Counted from the stretch's first letter, positions 1-4,928 are shown. The stretch is 6,677 nucleotides of DNA from Opitutia bacterium UBA953 (GCA_002293125.1 DBCR01000019.1:61238-67914), one strand, 5' to 3'. Numbers and translations: made by a program. The notes: generated by a model not told the origin, from the letters alone.

Positions 1-35
1 CCAATCATCCGGTTCTCCTATGCTGCCCCTTTGAG
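1..35 (+). repeat. long CTCAAAGGG element, copy A (right end only)
   Basis: The window begins inside a copy. CCAATCATCCGGTTCTCC, then TATGCTGCCCCTTTGAG (ending at 35), match the right arms of the other five copies. The left arm lies outside the window. From 36 to 101 the tail is diverged, but it ends in the same CCCCCTCGC box (97-105). Confidence 0.8.
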
Positions 36-101
36 TGCTGTAGCCGCCCGCCACCCGGAGCGCATTCCTCTCCCGATACTCGATACTCAGGTCCGCCCCC
101 T

Positions 102-121
102 CGCGACTACGTCGCGGCTAC
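102..121 (-). repeat. REP-like hairpin at the ChrA stop codon
   Basis: On the minus strand GTAG (plus 118-121) is followed after one base by CGCGAC-GTA-GTCGCG, a perfect 6-bp stem (plus 102-116). The TAG of GTAG is the chrA stop codon. There is no T-run, so it is not a classical terminator. Confidence 0.65.
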
Positions 122-1302
122 CCCATCAGCCATCCCGCCGCCGCCCCGATCGCCAGCAGCGGCAGGACCCCCAGCCAGCGACGTTGGGTCACCAAGGCCG
201 CGCCGATAGCGAGCAGGATGAGGACCGGACGACCACCCAACCCTAGGACCAACATCCCGCCCATCCAGGCCAACGCCCCGGCGGCCGTCGCGGTGACGAA
301 CGACATCGCCCCGCGGAAACGGGGCGAGGCGACGCCGATCTCGCCGAGCGGGGCCGTCGCCAAGATCATCGCCGTGGAAATCCCGAACGTGAACACCGCA
401 GGGATGAGCAAGCCGACCATGGCGGGCAGCCAGCCAGCGCCTCCGCCCAAGTGTCCTTGGTAACCGGCCACGAAACCGATGAAGCTACCCGCCAGCATCA
501 GCGGCCCCGGCGTGGCTTCGCCGACCACCAAGGCATCACCAAAACGCTCGGCCGGCAGCCACCCCGCCGCATCCGCCTGGGTGCGCCAGAGGCTCAACGC
601 CGCATACGCTCCGCCGAACGAGGTCAGCACCGCGAAAGCCGAGACGCCCGCCAGATGGGCGTAGCCGGGCTCGACTCCGGGCAAGAAACAAAGGGCGAGC
701 CCAAGCAAAAGGAACGGCAGCAGGCCGAGTCCCAAGCGTAGCCACAGCCTTGGCACAGGCGCCGCCGTCGCCTCATTCTCTTCCGGCTTCACCGCCCACC
801 AGCCGACCAATCCCGAACCAATGGCGACCGCTCCGAACGGTACCCCGAAAGATAAGCCTAAGAACGCGACCAAGGAGGCGACCCCTTGTCCCCACCCTTT
901 GAAAGATGACGACGCCAGCCGCCAGGCGGAGATGAAGATGATGCCGGCGACGACCGCACGGACGCCCGCGAGCGCGCCCTCGACGGCGGGCAGCATGCCG
1001 TAGCTGACATAAGCCCAACCGAACAGCCCGCACCCGATCAGCCCGGGCAGGATGAAGGACAACGACGCCAGCCACGCCGCTCGCCAGCCATCGAGCTTCC
1101 ACGCGACCCAGGTGACCATCTGCTGCGCCTCCGGTCCGGGCAGGAAAAAACATAGCCCCAACGCGCGGCCGAACTGTTCGCTCGTCAACCAGCCCCGCCG
1201 TTCCACGACTTCGGCCTGCAACGCCGCGATCTGCGCGCCCGGTCCGCCGAACGACGTCAGCCCCAGCCAAAGCCAATACCGATGACGCTGACGCTCGCCC
1301 AT
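118..1302 (-). CDS. chrA: ChrA-type chromate ion transporter, two CHR domains
   Basis: Encodes a 394-residue polytopic inner-membrane protein of the CHR (ChrA) family, whose studied members export chromate, probably by ion-coupled antiport. Two homologous halves are visible. The N-terminal CHR domain has LTSFGGPGAQIA at about residues 15-26 and LPGPEAQQ at 54-61; the C-terminal one has TSFGGAYAAL at 227-236 and GEATPGPL at 261-268. A short charged linker near 172-185 joins them. Length is typical of long-chain CHR proteins (about 400). I chose the ATG at 1302 because GGGAGG lies 7 nt upstream (1310-1315) and the family motif begins about 15 residues in. The longer frame from 1362 would add 20 unlikely residues and start inside a repeat element. 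No chrB-like regulator is visible. The TAG stop lies inside the GTAG head of a hairpin at 102-121. Substrate specificity (chromate or another oxyanion) cannot be read from sequence. Confidence 0.93.
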   Translation of the reverse strand: MGERQRHRYWLWLGLTSFGGPGAQIAALQAEVVERRGWLTSEQFGRALGLCFFLPGPEAQQMVTWVAWKLDGWRAAWLASLSFILPGLIGCGLFGWAYVSYGMLPAVEGALAGVRAVVAGIIFISAWRLASSSFKGWGQGVASLVAFLGLSFGVPFGAVAIGSGLVGWWAVKPEENEATAAPVPRLWLRLGLGLLPFLLLGLALCFLPGVEPGYAHLAGVSAFAVLTSFGGAYAALSLWRTQADAAGWLPAERFGDALVVGEATPGPLMLAGSFIGFVAGYQGHLGGGAGWLPAMVGLLIPAVFTFGISTAMILATAPLGEIGVASPRFRGAMSFVTATAAGALAWMGGMLVLGLGGRPVLILLAIGAALVTQRRWLGVLPLLAIGAAAGWLMG

Positions 1303-1309
1303 GACTGAA

Positions 1310-1315
1310 CCTCCC
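1310..1315 (-). promoter_or_regulatory. Shine-Dalgarno site of the ChrA gene
   Basis: On the minus strand the sequence reads AGGGAGGTTCAGTC followed by ATG, giving GGGAGG 7 nt before the start codon. It decides the start at 1302 over the upstream in-frame ATG at 1362. It is the only clear Shine-Dalgarno site among the five genes here. Confidence 0.8.
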
Positions 1316-1361
1316 TGACACCGGCTGACCCCGCAATCCCGAACCCCAAGCAACACACTCA

Positions 1362-1505
1362 CTCAAAGGGAAACCGGAGACCGGGATTAATGCTTCGGCC
1401 TTGGGTAGGGATGACCGGCCCGGTCATCCTCGGGCGCGCGGGCCGCACGCCCCTACCCTATATGCACCCACCCAACTATCCGGTTCCCCTATGCTGCCCC
1501 CTTTG
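1362..1505 (+). repeat. long CTCAAAGGG element, copy B, with nested REP pair
   Basis: The left arm CTCAAAGGGAAACCGG begins at 1362, followed by AGACCGGGATTAATGCTTCGG. The right arm is CAACTATCCGGTTCCCC, then TATGCTGCCCCCTTTG ending at 1505; the terminal AG of the consensus is lost. A 54-bp inverted REP pair (1404-1457) sits in the centre, which makes this copy 144 nt instead of about 87. Its left end is 60 bp upstream of the chrA start, so it probably overlaps that gene's promoter region. Confidence 0.85.
1404..1457. repeat. inverted REP pair (REPIN-like) nested in copy B
   Basis: The pair is bounded by GGTAGGG and CCCTACC, extending to 8-bp arms at 1403-1410 and 1451-1458. On the plus strand GTAG (1405-1408) leads into GGATGACCGG-C-CCGGTCATCC (1409-1429). 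On the minus strand GTAG (plus 1453-1456) leads into a second hairpin with GGGCG/CGCCC and inner GCGG/CCGC pairing (plus 1432-1452). Two head-to-head GTAG hairpins match the described REPIN layout. It differs from 6515-6568 at only 2 of 54 positions. Confidence 0.8.
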
Positions 1506-1570
1506 CGCCCAGTAGCTTTCTGCCACCCGCCACCTGGGGCCGCCACCTGCCACCCGAAACGATTCAGTAA
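1506..1570. other. spacer between elements B and C
   Basis: There is no gene here. It is rich in CCACC and GCCACC words (CTGCCACCCGCCACCT near 1521-1536), resembling a decayed form of the octamer tails that follow the other copies. I see no other feature. Confidence 0.5.
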
Positions 1571-1657
1571 CTCAAAGGGAAACCGGAGACCGGGATTAAT
1601 GTGTCGGTCATATGTCCCCAGCCAATCATCCGGTTCCCCTATGCTGCCCCCTTTGAG
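1571..1657 (+). repeat. long CTCAAAGGG element, copy C
   Basis: An intact 87-nt copy. The ends CTCAAAGGG (1571-1579) and CCCTTTGAG (1649-1657) are perfect inverted repeats. The inner arms are GGGAAACCGG on the left and CCGGTTCCCC on the right, which pair at 9 of 10 positions. The conserved ATTAATG and AGCCAATCAT boxes are present in the loop, and there is no nested insert. Confidence 0.88.
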
Positions 1658-1708
1658 TTCTGCCTCGGCTCTGATCAACTGAGCCTACGAGCCTCTCGAT
1701 TGTATCCC

Positions 1709-1804
1709 TTGTCAACGTGTCAACTTGCCAGCATGCCCCCTCGCGCAAGCGCGAGTCCCCTTGTCCCCGTGCCAACATGCCCCCTCCGGAGCCTCCGGCT
1801 CCGG
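1709..1804 (+). repeat. octamer-periodic tail of copy C with two palindromes
   Basis: Units of 8 nt run TTGTCAAC, GTGTCAAC, TTGCCAGC, ATGCCCCC (1709-1740), then a hairpin CTCGCG-CAAG-CGCGAG (1740-1755). A second set, TTGTCCCC, GTGCCAAC, ATGCCCCC (1761-1784), is followed by a second hairpin CCGGAGCC-TCC-GGCTCCGG (1786-1804). This double tail abuts the intrinsic terminator at 1809-1835. The same array, with different palindromes, follows copies E and F. Confidence 0.75.
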
Positions 1805-1808
1805 CCAC

Positions 1809-1835
1809 AAAAAACCCGCCACTCTCGTGACGGGT
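1809..1835 (-). terminator. intrinsic terminator of the small secreted protein gene
   Basis: On the minus strand ACCCGTCAC and GTGGCGGGT form a 9-bp stem (one G-T pair) with a GAGA tetraloop (plus 1823-1826), followed by TTTTTT (plus 1809-1814). It lies about 40 nt past the stop at 1875. This is a textbook Rho-independent terminator. Confidence 0.9.
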
Positions 1836-1874
1836 CGTTGAGGTCCCGGTCGCCCGGTTCCTGGAGAAAGCCGA

Positions 1875-2210
1875 TTAGGCCTTTTCCTTCTTAGGCTTCT
1901 TGTCGCCCTTCTTCTTCTCTTCCTTCTTCTCGCCAGCAGCGGCGACGGCGACGGAGAGGACCTTGGTCTTCACGTGCTTGTCGACGTTGACTTCGACGTT
2001 CTTGCCCTTGAGGTCGGCAGCCTTGTCAGCGCCTTCGGTCTCAGGGGTGAGCGTGTAGGTGGTGTCGGTGCCGGCGACGGTCACGACGAGTTCCTTCTTT
2101 TCGGAGTCGTAGGACTTGACGGTGCCCTTGGAGGAGATCTTGGCTCCGCAACCAGCCTGAGCGGCGGCAGCGAGAGCAAGAACGGTGAGGATGCTGAGGA
2201 TGTTCTTCAT
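1875..2210 (-). CDS. small secreted protein with Lys/Glu-rich tail, hypothetical
   Basis: A 111-residue protein I do not recognise as a named family. Residues 1-19 form a signal peptide (MKNILSILTVLALAAAAQA), with likely cleavage after A19. C21 follows in AAQAGC; this lacks the usual Leu/Val/Ile at -3 of a lipobox, so a lipoprotein is possible but not favoured. Residues 25-88 alternate hydrophobic and polar residues (GTVKSYDSEKKELVVTV, then YTLTPET, then KNVEVNVDKHVKTKVLSV), which suggests a small beta-barrel of OB-fold type. Residues 94-111 are almost all Lys, Glu and Gly, a charged disordered tail. It is divergent from the HupE-like gene (101 bp between starts) and is followed by a good intrinsic terminator. 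No Shine-Dalgarno site is visible before the ATG. Likely periplasmic or envelope-associated; function unknown. Confidence 0.85.
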   Translation of the reverse strand: MKNILSILTVLALAAAAQAGCGAKISSKGTVKSYDSEKKELVVTVAGTDTTYTLTPETEGADKAADLKGKNVEVNVDKHVKTKVLSVAVAAAGEKKEEKKKGDKKPKKEKA

Positions 2211-2311
2211 GATATGTGTACGGGGATAGAACCCCTACAATCCCCCAAAAGTTGCAGGTGGCAAACCACAATCGGGGTTGAAACCCCAATGTCACCGAAC
2301 CATCTTACGCC
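2211..2311. promoter_or_regulatory. divergent promoter region between small secreted protein and HupE-like gene
   Basis: 101 bp separate the two divergent start codons, so both promoters must lie here or in the coding edges. I see no convincing -35/-10 pair on either strand and no Shine-Dalgarno site before either ATG. What is visible is two related hairpins: GGGG-ATAGAA-CCCC at 2222-2235 and GGGGT-TGAA-ACCCC at 2274-2287. The first is 12 nt upstream of the ATG at 2210 and would fall in that gene's 5' leader. Confidence 0.5.
2222..2238 (-). repeat. short REP-like hairpin with GTAG head in 5' leader
   Basis: On the minus strand GTAG (plus 2235-2238) runs directly into a 4-bp G/C hairpin, GGGG-TTCTAT-CCCC. 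A second hairpin of similar sequence (GGGGT-TTCA-ACCCC, plus 2274-2287) lies about 36 nt away with ATTG instead of GTAG in front. The stem is short, so membership of the REP-like family is tentative. Confidence 0.4.
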
Positions 2312-3484
2312 ATGCTTAGGTCCGCCCCCCTGCTCCGCCCCCTGTTTACGGCCCTTCTTGGGCTATTTTCGGCGGTCTTAGCCGCCCATTCGATCCCCGA
2401 CATCCCGGTCCGGGGCGCCTTCCAGACCGGCGGGGAGGCCGAGATTTCCATCGAAATCAACCCCCGCAACTGGTCGGAGAGCCCCAAGATGGCCCTGTCC
2501 CTGGAGCAGAAAGAGTTCCTGACTTACACGTCCGCCCAGAAGGAAGAGCTCCTCAAACAGACCAAGGCCTTCGTCGCTACCTATCTCGAGTTCACGCTCG
2601 AGCCGATCGGGCGCGTGCAGCCTGACTTCACCTGGGACTTCGTCGCCGAGACCGGCAAGCCACTGATGAAGATGGACGACGCCGTGGTCGCCCGCGGAAA
2701 ATGGAAGACCAAGATCCCCGCCGGGGTGACGGGTTGGAAAGTCCGGTCCCTGCCCGGCCACAAGGTCGCCACGGTTTTCACCAACACCGTCGACGGTAAG
2801 GAACACCCGCGGTTCATGGTCATGTTTCCGGGTGAGACGAGCTTCACCTTCGACCTGACCGGCCTCGCGGCCAAACCTCCGACCGGCCCGACCCCAGGCA
2901 GCGTCGGCACCCACTCGACCGAATCCGGCGCCTGGTCGAACTTCTCGAGTTACTTTAAACAGGGCTTCGAACACATCCTCCCGGAAGGACTCGACCACAT
3001 CCTCTTCGTCCTCGGTCTCTTCCTGCTCTGCCGCGCCTGGAAGCCGATCCTACTTCAGGTCACGACCTTCACGTTCGCCCATACGATCACCCTCGCCTTG
3101 GCCACCCTGGGCTACGTCTCCGCCCCGGCTGACATCGTCGAACCGATCATCGCCGCCTCCATCGCGGTCATCGCCCTGGAAAACATCTTCCGCCCGACCT
3201 ACGGTAAGTTCCGCATCCTCTTGGTCTTCGTCTTCGGCCTGATCCACGGCCTCGGCTTCGCCCAACGCCTCATCGACGAACGCATCCCCTCCGGCTCCAT
3301 CGTCAGTTCCCTCCTCGGCTTCAACCTCGGGGTCGAATTCGGCCAGCTCGCCGTCATCGGCCTCGCTGTCGCCGCCACCTTCTGGATCAAGGACGAGGAA
3401 AAGTACCGCGGCTGGGTCGTCATCCCGGCCTCCACCCTGATCGCCGTGGCCGGTCTCTTCTGGGCCTACCAGCGCATTGCCTGA
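2312..3484 (+). CDS. HupE/UreJ-like membrane protein with exported N-terminal domain
   Basis: A 390-residue protein in two parts. Residues 1-25 look like a signal peptide or anchor (LFTALLGLFSAVLAA). About 26-210 is a soluble, probably periplasmic domain without a motif I recognise. Residues 215-390 form a six-helix membrane domain of the HupE/UreJ_2 type. Family-like motifs are EHILPEGLDHILFVLG (220-235), TFTFAHTITLAL (252-263), ALENIFRP (288-295), FGLIHGLGFA (308-317) and GFNLGVEFGQLAVIGL (336-351). Several His, Asp and Glu residues lie in or near the membrane (H221, D228, H229, H257, E290, H312, E342). HupE/UreJ proteins are linked to nickel or cobalt uptake for hydrogenase or urease, but this longer branch with an extracytoplasmic domain is common where neither enzyme is encoded, and neither is present here. 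A metal-related role is therefore only an inference. No Shine-Dalgarno site is visible. A REP-like hairpin begins 3 nt after the stop. Confidence 0.85.
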   Translation: MLRSAPLLRPLFTALLGLFSAVLAAHSIPDIPVRGAFQTGGEAEISIEINPRNWSESPKMALSLEQKEFLTYTSAQKEELLKQTKAFVATYLEFTLEPIGRVQPDFTWDFVAETGKPLMKMDDAVVARGKWKTKIPAGVTGWKVRSLPGHKVATVFTNTVDGKEHPRFMVMFPGETSFTFDLTGLAAKPPTGPTPGSVGTHSTESGAWSNFSSYFKQGFEHILPEGLDHILFVLGLFLLCRAWKPILLQVTTFTFAHTITLALATLGYVSAPADIVEPIIAASIAVIALENIFRPTYGKFRILLVFVFGLIHGLGFAQRLIDERIPSGSIVSSLLGFNLGVEFGQLAVIGLAVAATFWIKDEEKYRGWVVIPASTLIAVAGLFWAYQRIA

Positions 3485-3487
3485 CTG

Positions 3488-3512
3488 GTAGGGATGCGAT
3501 GACATCGCATCC
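3488..3512 (+). repeat. REP-like hairpin directly after the HupE-like gene
   Basis: GTAG (3488-3491) runs into GGATGCGAT-GAC-ATCGCATCC, a perfect 9-bp stem with a 3-nt loop. It starts 3 nt after the stop codon. There is no T-run, so any role in ending or stabilising the transcript is inferred. Confidence 0.75.
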
Positions 3513-3522
3513 GCTGCATCGA

Positions 3523-3555
3523 GGTAGGGTCGGGACCGCGTCACGACAGTGCTGC
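3523..3555 (+). repeat. REP-like unit, identical 33-bp copy 1
   Basis: GTAG (3524-3527) is followed by a hairpin GTCGGGAC-CGC-GTCACGAC (3529-3547, 7 of 8 pairs). The full 33 bp from GGTAGGG to GTGCTGC is repeated without change at 4664-4696. Confidence 0.8.
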
Positions 3556-3559
3556 CTTG

Positions 3560-3617
3560 GGTAGGGTCGAGCATCCCTGCTCGACCGCTCGGCCGATCAA
3601 GGATGGTCAGCCCTACC
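3560..3617. repeat. inverted REP pair (REPIN-like) between HupE-like gene and copy D
   Basis: The 58-bp unit is bounded by GGTAGGG and CCCTACC. On the plus strand GTAG (3561-3564) leads into GGTCGAGCA-TCCC-TGCTCGACC (9-bp stem). On the minus strand GTAG (plus 3613-3616) leads into GGCTGACC and GATCGGCC arms (plus 3591-3612, 7 of 8 pairs). The architecture matches 1404-1457 although the stem sequences differ. Confidence 0.78.
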
Positions 3618-3646
3618 AAACTCCCCAGCCACCTGAACGATATACG

Positions 3647-3735
3647 CTCAAAGGGAGACCGGAAACCGGGATTAATGCTTCGGGCATTATGCACCCAAGC
3701 TAACTATCCGGTCTCCCTATGCTGCCCCCTTTGAG
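3647..3735 (+). repeat. long CTCAAAGGG element, copy D
   Basis: An intact 89-nt copy with perfect CTCAAAGGG/CCCTTTGAG ends. The inner arms are GGGAGACCGG and CCGGTCTCCC, which pair at all 10 positions. Compared with copies B and C, the A-T pair at stem position 5 has become G-C, a compensatory change. Confidence 0.88.
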
Positions 3736-3986
3736 TTCTGCATCTCTCTGGTCAACCGAGCCCCTGAGTTTCCAAGCCTCTAGTGTTTCTCCCCTTGTCC
3801 CCCTGCCAGCTTGTCCCCTCGCACTCCGCCGCGCTCACTTTTGCACTGCCTTGCACCGCCTTTATGACTCTGAGGTCCTCCTGCCTGCATGCCCTCCGGT
3901 CCTCAGGCCATCGGATCCTCGGGTTTTCGGGTCCGCCCCCCGCAACTTTCCCCGTCTCCCCGGGGTTTCATCTTCGAACACCCATC
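3736..3986. other. tail of copy D and leader of the helical-repeat gene
   Basis: This begins with the conserved post-element sequence TTCTGCATCTCTCTGGTCAA, then an octamer array TTGTCCCC, CTGCCAGC, TTGTCCCC (3795-3818) and a CCCCTCGC box (3815-3822). No strong palindrome follows the box in this copy. The rest, to 3986, is C-rich with no gene that I can support and no convincing promoter. No Shine-Dalgarno site precedes the ATG at 3987. Confidence 0.6.
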
Positions 3987-4520
3987 ATGAAAACCTCACT
4001 CCTCGGACTCTCCCTCCTCGCTCTCCTCGTCGCGACCACGGCCACCCAGGCCGTCCCGGAAGGCGACAAACCCGCCCGCAAGGGCCTGCCGGTCAAGCGC
4101 GACGGCGACCGCCGCGACGAATTCCTCAAGCAGCACCCTGAACTCCGCGCGACCCTCGAAAAGCTCAAGGCGATGTCCCCCGAGGAACGCCAGGCCTGGC
4201 TGAAGGAAAACCCTGAAGTCGCCGCCAAGATCGAGAAGGCCAAGGCAGGACTGAAGGAGCGAGCCGACAACCTCACCCCCGAACAGAAGGAGAAGATCAA
4301 GGCCGGCCTGAAGGAACGTGCCGAAAACCTGACCCCTGAGCAGAAGGAAAATATCAAGGCCAAGCTCAAGGAGCGCGGCGAGAACCTCACCCCCGAACAG
4401 AAAGAGAAGCTCCGCGAGAAGATGAAGGAGCGCCTCGAGAAGATGACCCCAGAAGAAAAGGCCGAATTCCTCAAGAAGCACCCCGAGCTCAAGGAAAAGC
4501 TGGAAGACGCGAAGAAGTAA
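3987..4520 (+). CDS. secreted Lys/Glu-rich helical protein with 19-residue repeats
   Basis: A 177-residue protein of unknown function. Residues 1-22 are a clear signal peptide (MKTSLLGLSLLALLVATTATQA); this, and the non-coding-like repeat DNA upstream, is why I start at 3987 rather than at an in-frame ATG at 3783. The mature protein is almost entirely charged helix. Four consecutive 19-residue units occupy 86-161, with consensus KAxLKERxENLTPEQKEKI. Around them sit three copies of a [F/W]LKxxPE[L/V] motif at 46-53, 71-78 and 161-168. Each LTPEQ or MTPEE is a helix cap, so the protein should fold as a string of short amphipathic helices or a coiled coil. The codon-level copies differ by synonymous changes, so the protein repeat is under selection. 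It is probably periplasmic, perhaps a chaperone-like or structural protein, but nothing here proves that. It is followed 22 nt later by a strong terminator and is likely monocistronic. Confidence 0.85.
   Translation: MKTSLLGLSLLALLVATTATQAVPEGDKPARKGLPVKRDGDRRDEFLKQHPELRATLEKLKAMSPEERQAWLKENPEVAAKIEKAKAGLKERADNLTPEQKEKIKAGLKERAENLTPEQKENIKAKLKERGENLTPEQKEKLREKMKERLEKMTPEEKAEFLKKHPELKEKLEDAKK
4242..4469 (+). repeat. four tandem 57-bp coding repeats
   Basis: In-frame units at 4242-4298, 4299-4355, 4356-4412 and 4413-4469 encode 19-residue helices centred on LTPEQKE. The first three are close to identical in protein (for example KAGLKERADNLTPEQKEKI). The fourth has diverged (REKMKERLEKMTPEEKAEF). 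Confidence 0.9.
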
Positions 4521-4542
4521 GCCGCCTTCACCCCCCTCCCCT

Positions 4543-4575
4543 CAAGGGCGCGACACAGTCGCGCCCTTGTTGTTT
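4543..4575 (+). terminator. intrinsic terminator of the helical-repeat protein gene
   Basis: CAAGGGCGCGA (4543-4553) and TCGCGCCCTTG (4559-4569) form a perfect 11-bp stem with a CACAG loop, followed by TTGTTT. It lies 22 nt after the stop at 4520. Confidence 0.92.
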
Positions 4576-4602
4576 AGGGTGGGACAGCGCCACGTGCTGT
4601 CC
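4574..4602 (+). repeat. degenerate REP-like hairpin after the terminator
   Basis: TTAG (4574-4577) replaces GTAG and is followed by GGACAGC-GCCACGT-GCTGTCC (4582-4602), a 7-bp stem. It is probably a decayed member of the family and overlaps the T-run of the terminator. Confidence 0.5.
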
Positions 4603-4629
4603 TAGCCACCAGCATCGTCTGCATTTCCC

Positions 4630-4657
4630 AACCGCCAACCGCTAACCACCAACACCT
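4630..4657 (+). repeat. four degenerate tandem heptamers
   Basis: AACCGCC, AACCGCT, AACCACC, AACACCT run head to tail between two REP-like units. Confidence 0.55.
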
Positions 4658-4663
4658 GCCGGG

Positions 4664-4736
4664 GGTAGGGTCGGGACCGCGTCACGACAGTGCTGCTGCT
4701 AACCCATTCTCAGGTCCCGGGAATGACTCCCGCTAC
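4664..4736. repeat. REP-like pair, including identical 33-bp copy 2
   Basis: 4664-4696 is identical to 3523-3555 (GTAG plus the GTCGGGAC/GTCACGAC hairpin). Facing it on the minus strand, GTAG (plus 4733-4736) leads into CGGGA-GTCAT-TCCCG (plus 4718-4732). The two units are head to head about 30 bp apart, a loose version of the pairs at 1404 and 3560. Confidence 0.7.
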
Positions 4737-4753
4737 CCGGCACGATTCTGCAT

Positions 4754-4837
4754 CTCAAAGGGAGACCGGTAACAGAATTAATGCTTCGGTTATAACCCCC
4801 AGCCAATCATCCGGTCTCCCTATGCTGCCCCTTTGAG
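4754..4837 (+). repeat. long CTCAAAGGG element, copy E
   Basis: An 84-nt copy with perfect CTCAAAGGG/CCCTTTGAG ends and a fully paired inner stem GGGAGACCGG/CCGGTCTCCC, as in copy D. The second ACCGGG motif is changed to AACAGA, so only the first can pair here. That supports the first register as the real stem. Confidence 0.87.
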
Positions 4838-4862
4838 TTCTGCCTCTCTCTGGTCAACCGAG

Positions 4863-4927
4863 CCTCTGGGCCTCTGGGCCTCTCGTTTGTATCCCTTGTC
4901 AACGTGTCAACTTGCCAGCTTGCCCCC
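4863..4927 (+). repeat. octamer-periodic tail of copy E
   Basis: Units of 8 nt run CCTCTGGG, CCTCTGGG, CCTCTCGT, TTGTATCC (4863-4894). After a one-base offset come TTGTCAAC, GTGTCAAC, TTGCCAGC, TTGCCCCC (4896-4927). The second set matches 1709-1740 at 31 of 32 positions. It leads straight into the palindrome at 4929-4959. Confidence 0.75.
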
Positions 4928-4928
4928 T

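Noticed and set aside
1303..1362. Upstream chrA start at 1362
   Set aside because: It adds 20 residues with no family similarity and starts at the element edge; the ATG at 1302 has a good Shine-Dalgarno site.
1362..1657. Long elements as integron attC sites, with the genes as cassettes
   Set aside because: The ends lack the GTTRRRY/RYYYAAC core motifs, genes lie on both strands with their own terminators, and two elements can follow each other with no gene between (B and C).
1401..1682. Open frames through the repeats (for example those reading GRDDRPGHPRAR)
   Set aside because: They are translations of the nested REP pair and long elements, recurring wherever the repeats recur.
1697..1740. 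Sigma-70 promoter on the minus strand of the octamer tail (TTGACA ... TACAAT)
   Set aside because: The spacing between the boxes is only 13 nt (or 5 from the nearer TTGACA), and the TTGACA matches are by-products of the octamer units.
3783..3986. N-terminal extension of the helical-repeat protein from 3783
   Set aside because: It would place 68 low-complexity residues, encoded by repeat tail DNA, in front of a clear signal peptide.
3968..4531. Long open frames antisense to the helical-repeat gene and to the other genes
   Set aside because: They are composition shadows: Ser/Arg/Phe- or Leu-rich translations of Lys/Glu codons, with no recognisable domain or start signal.
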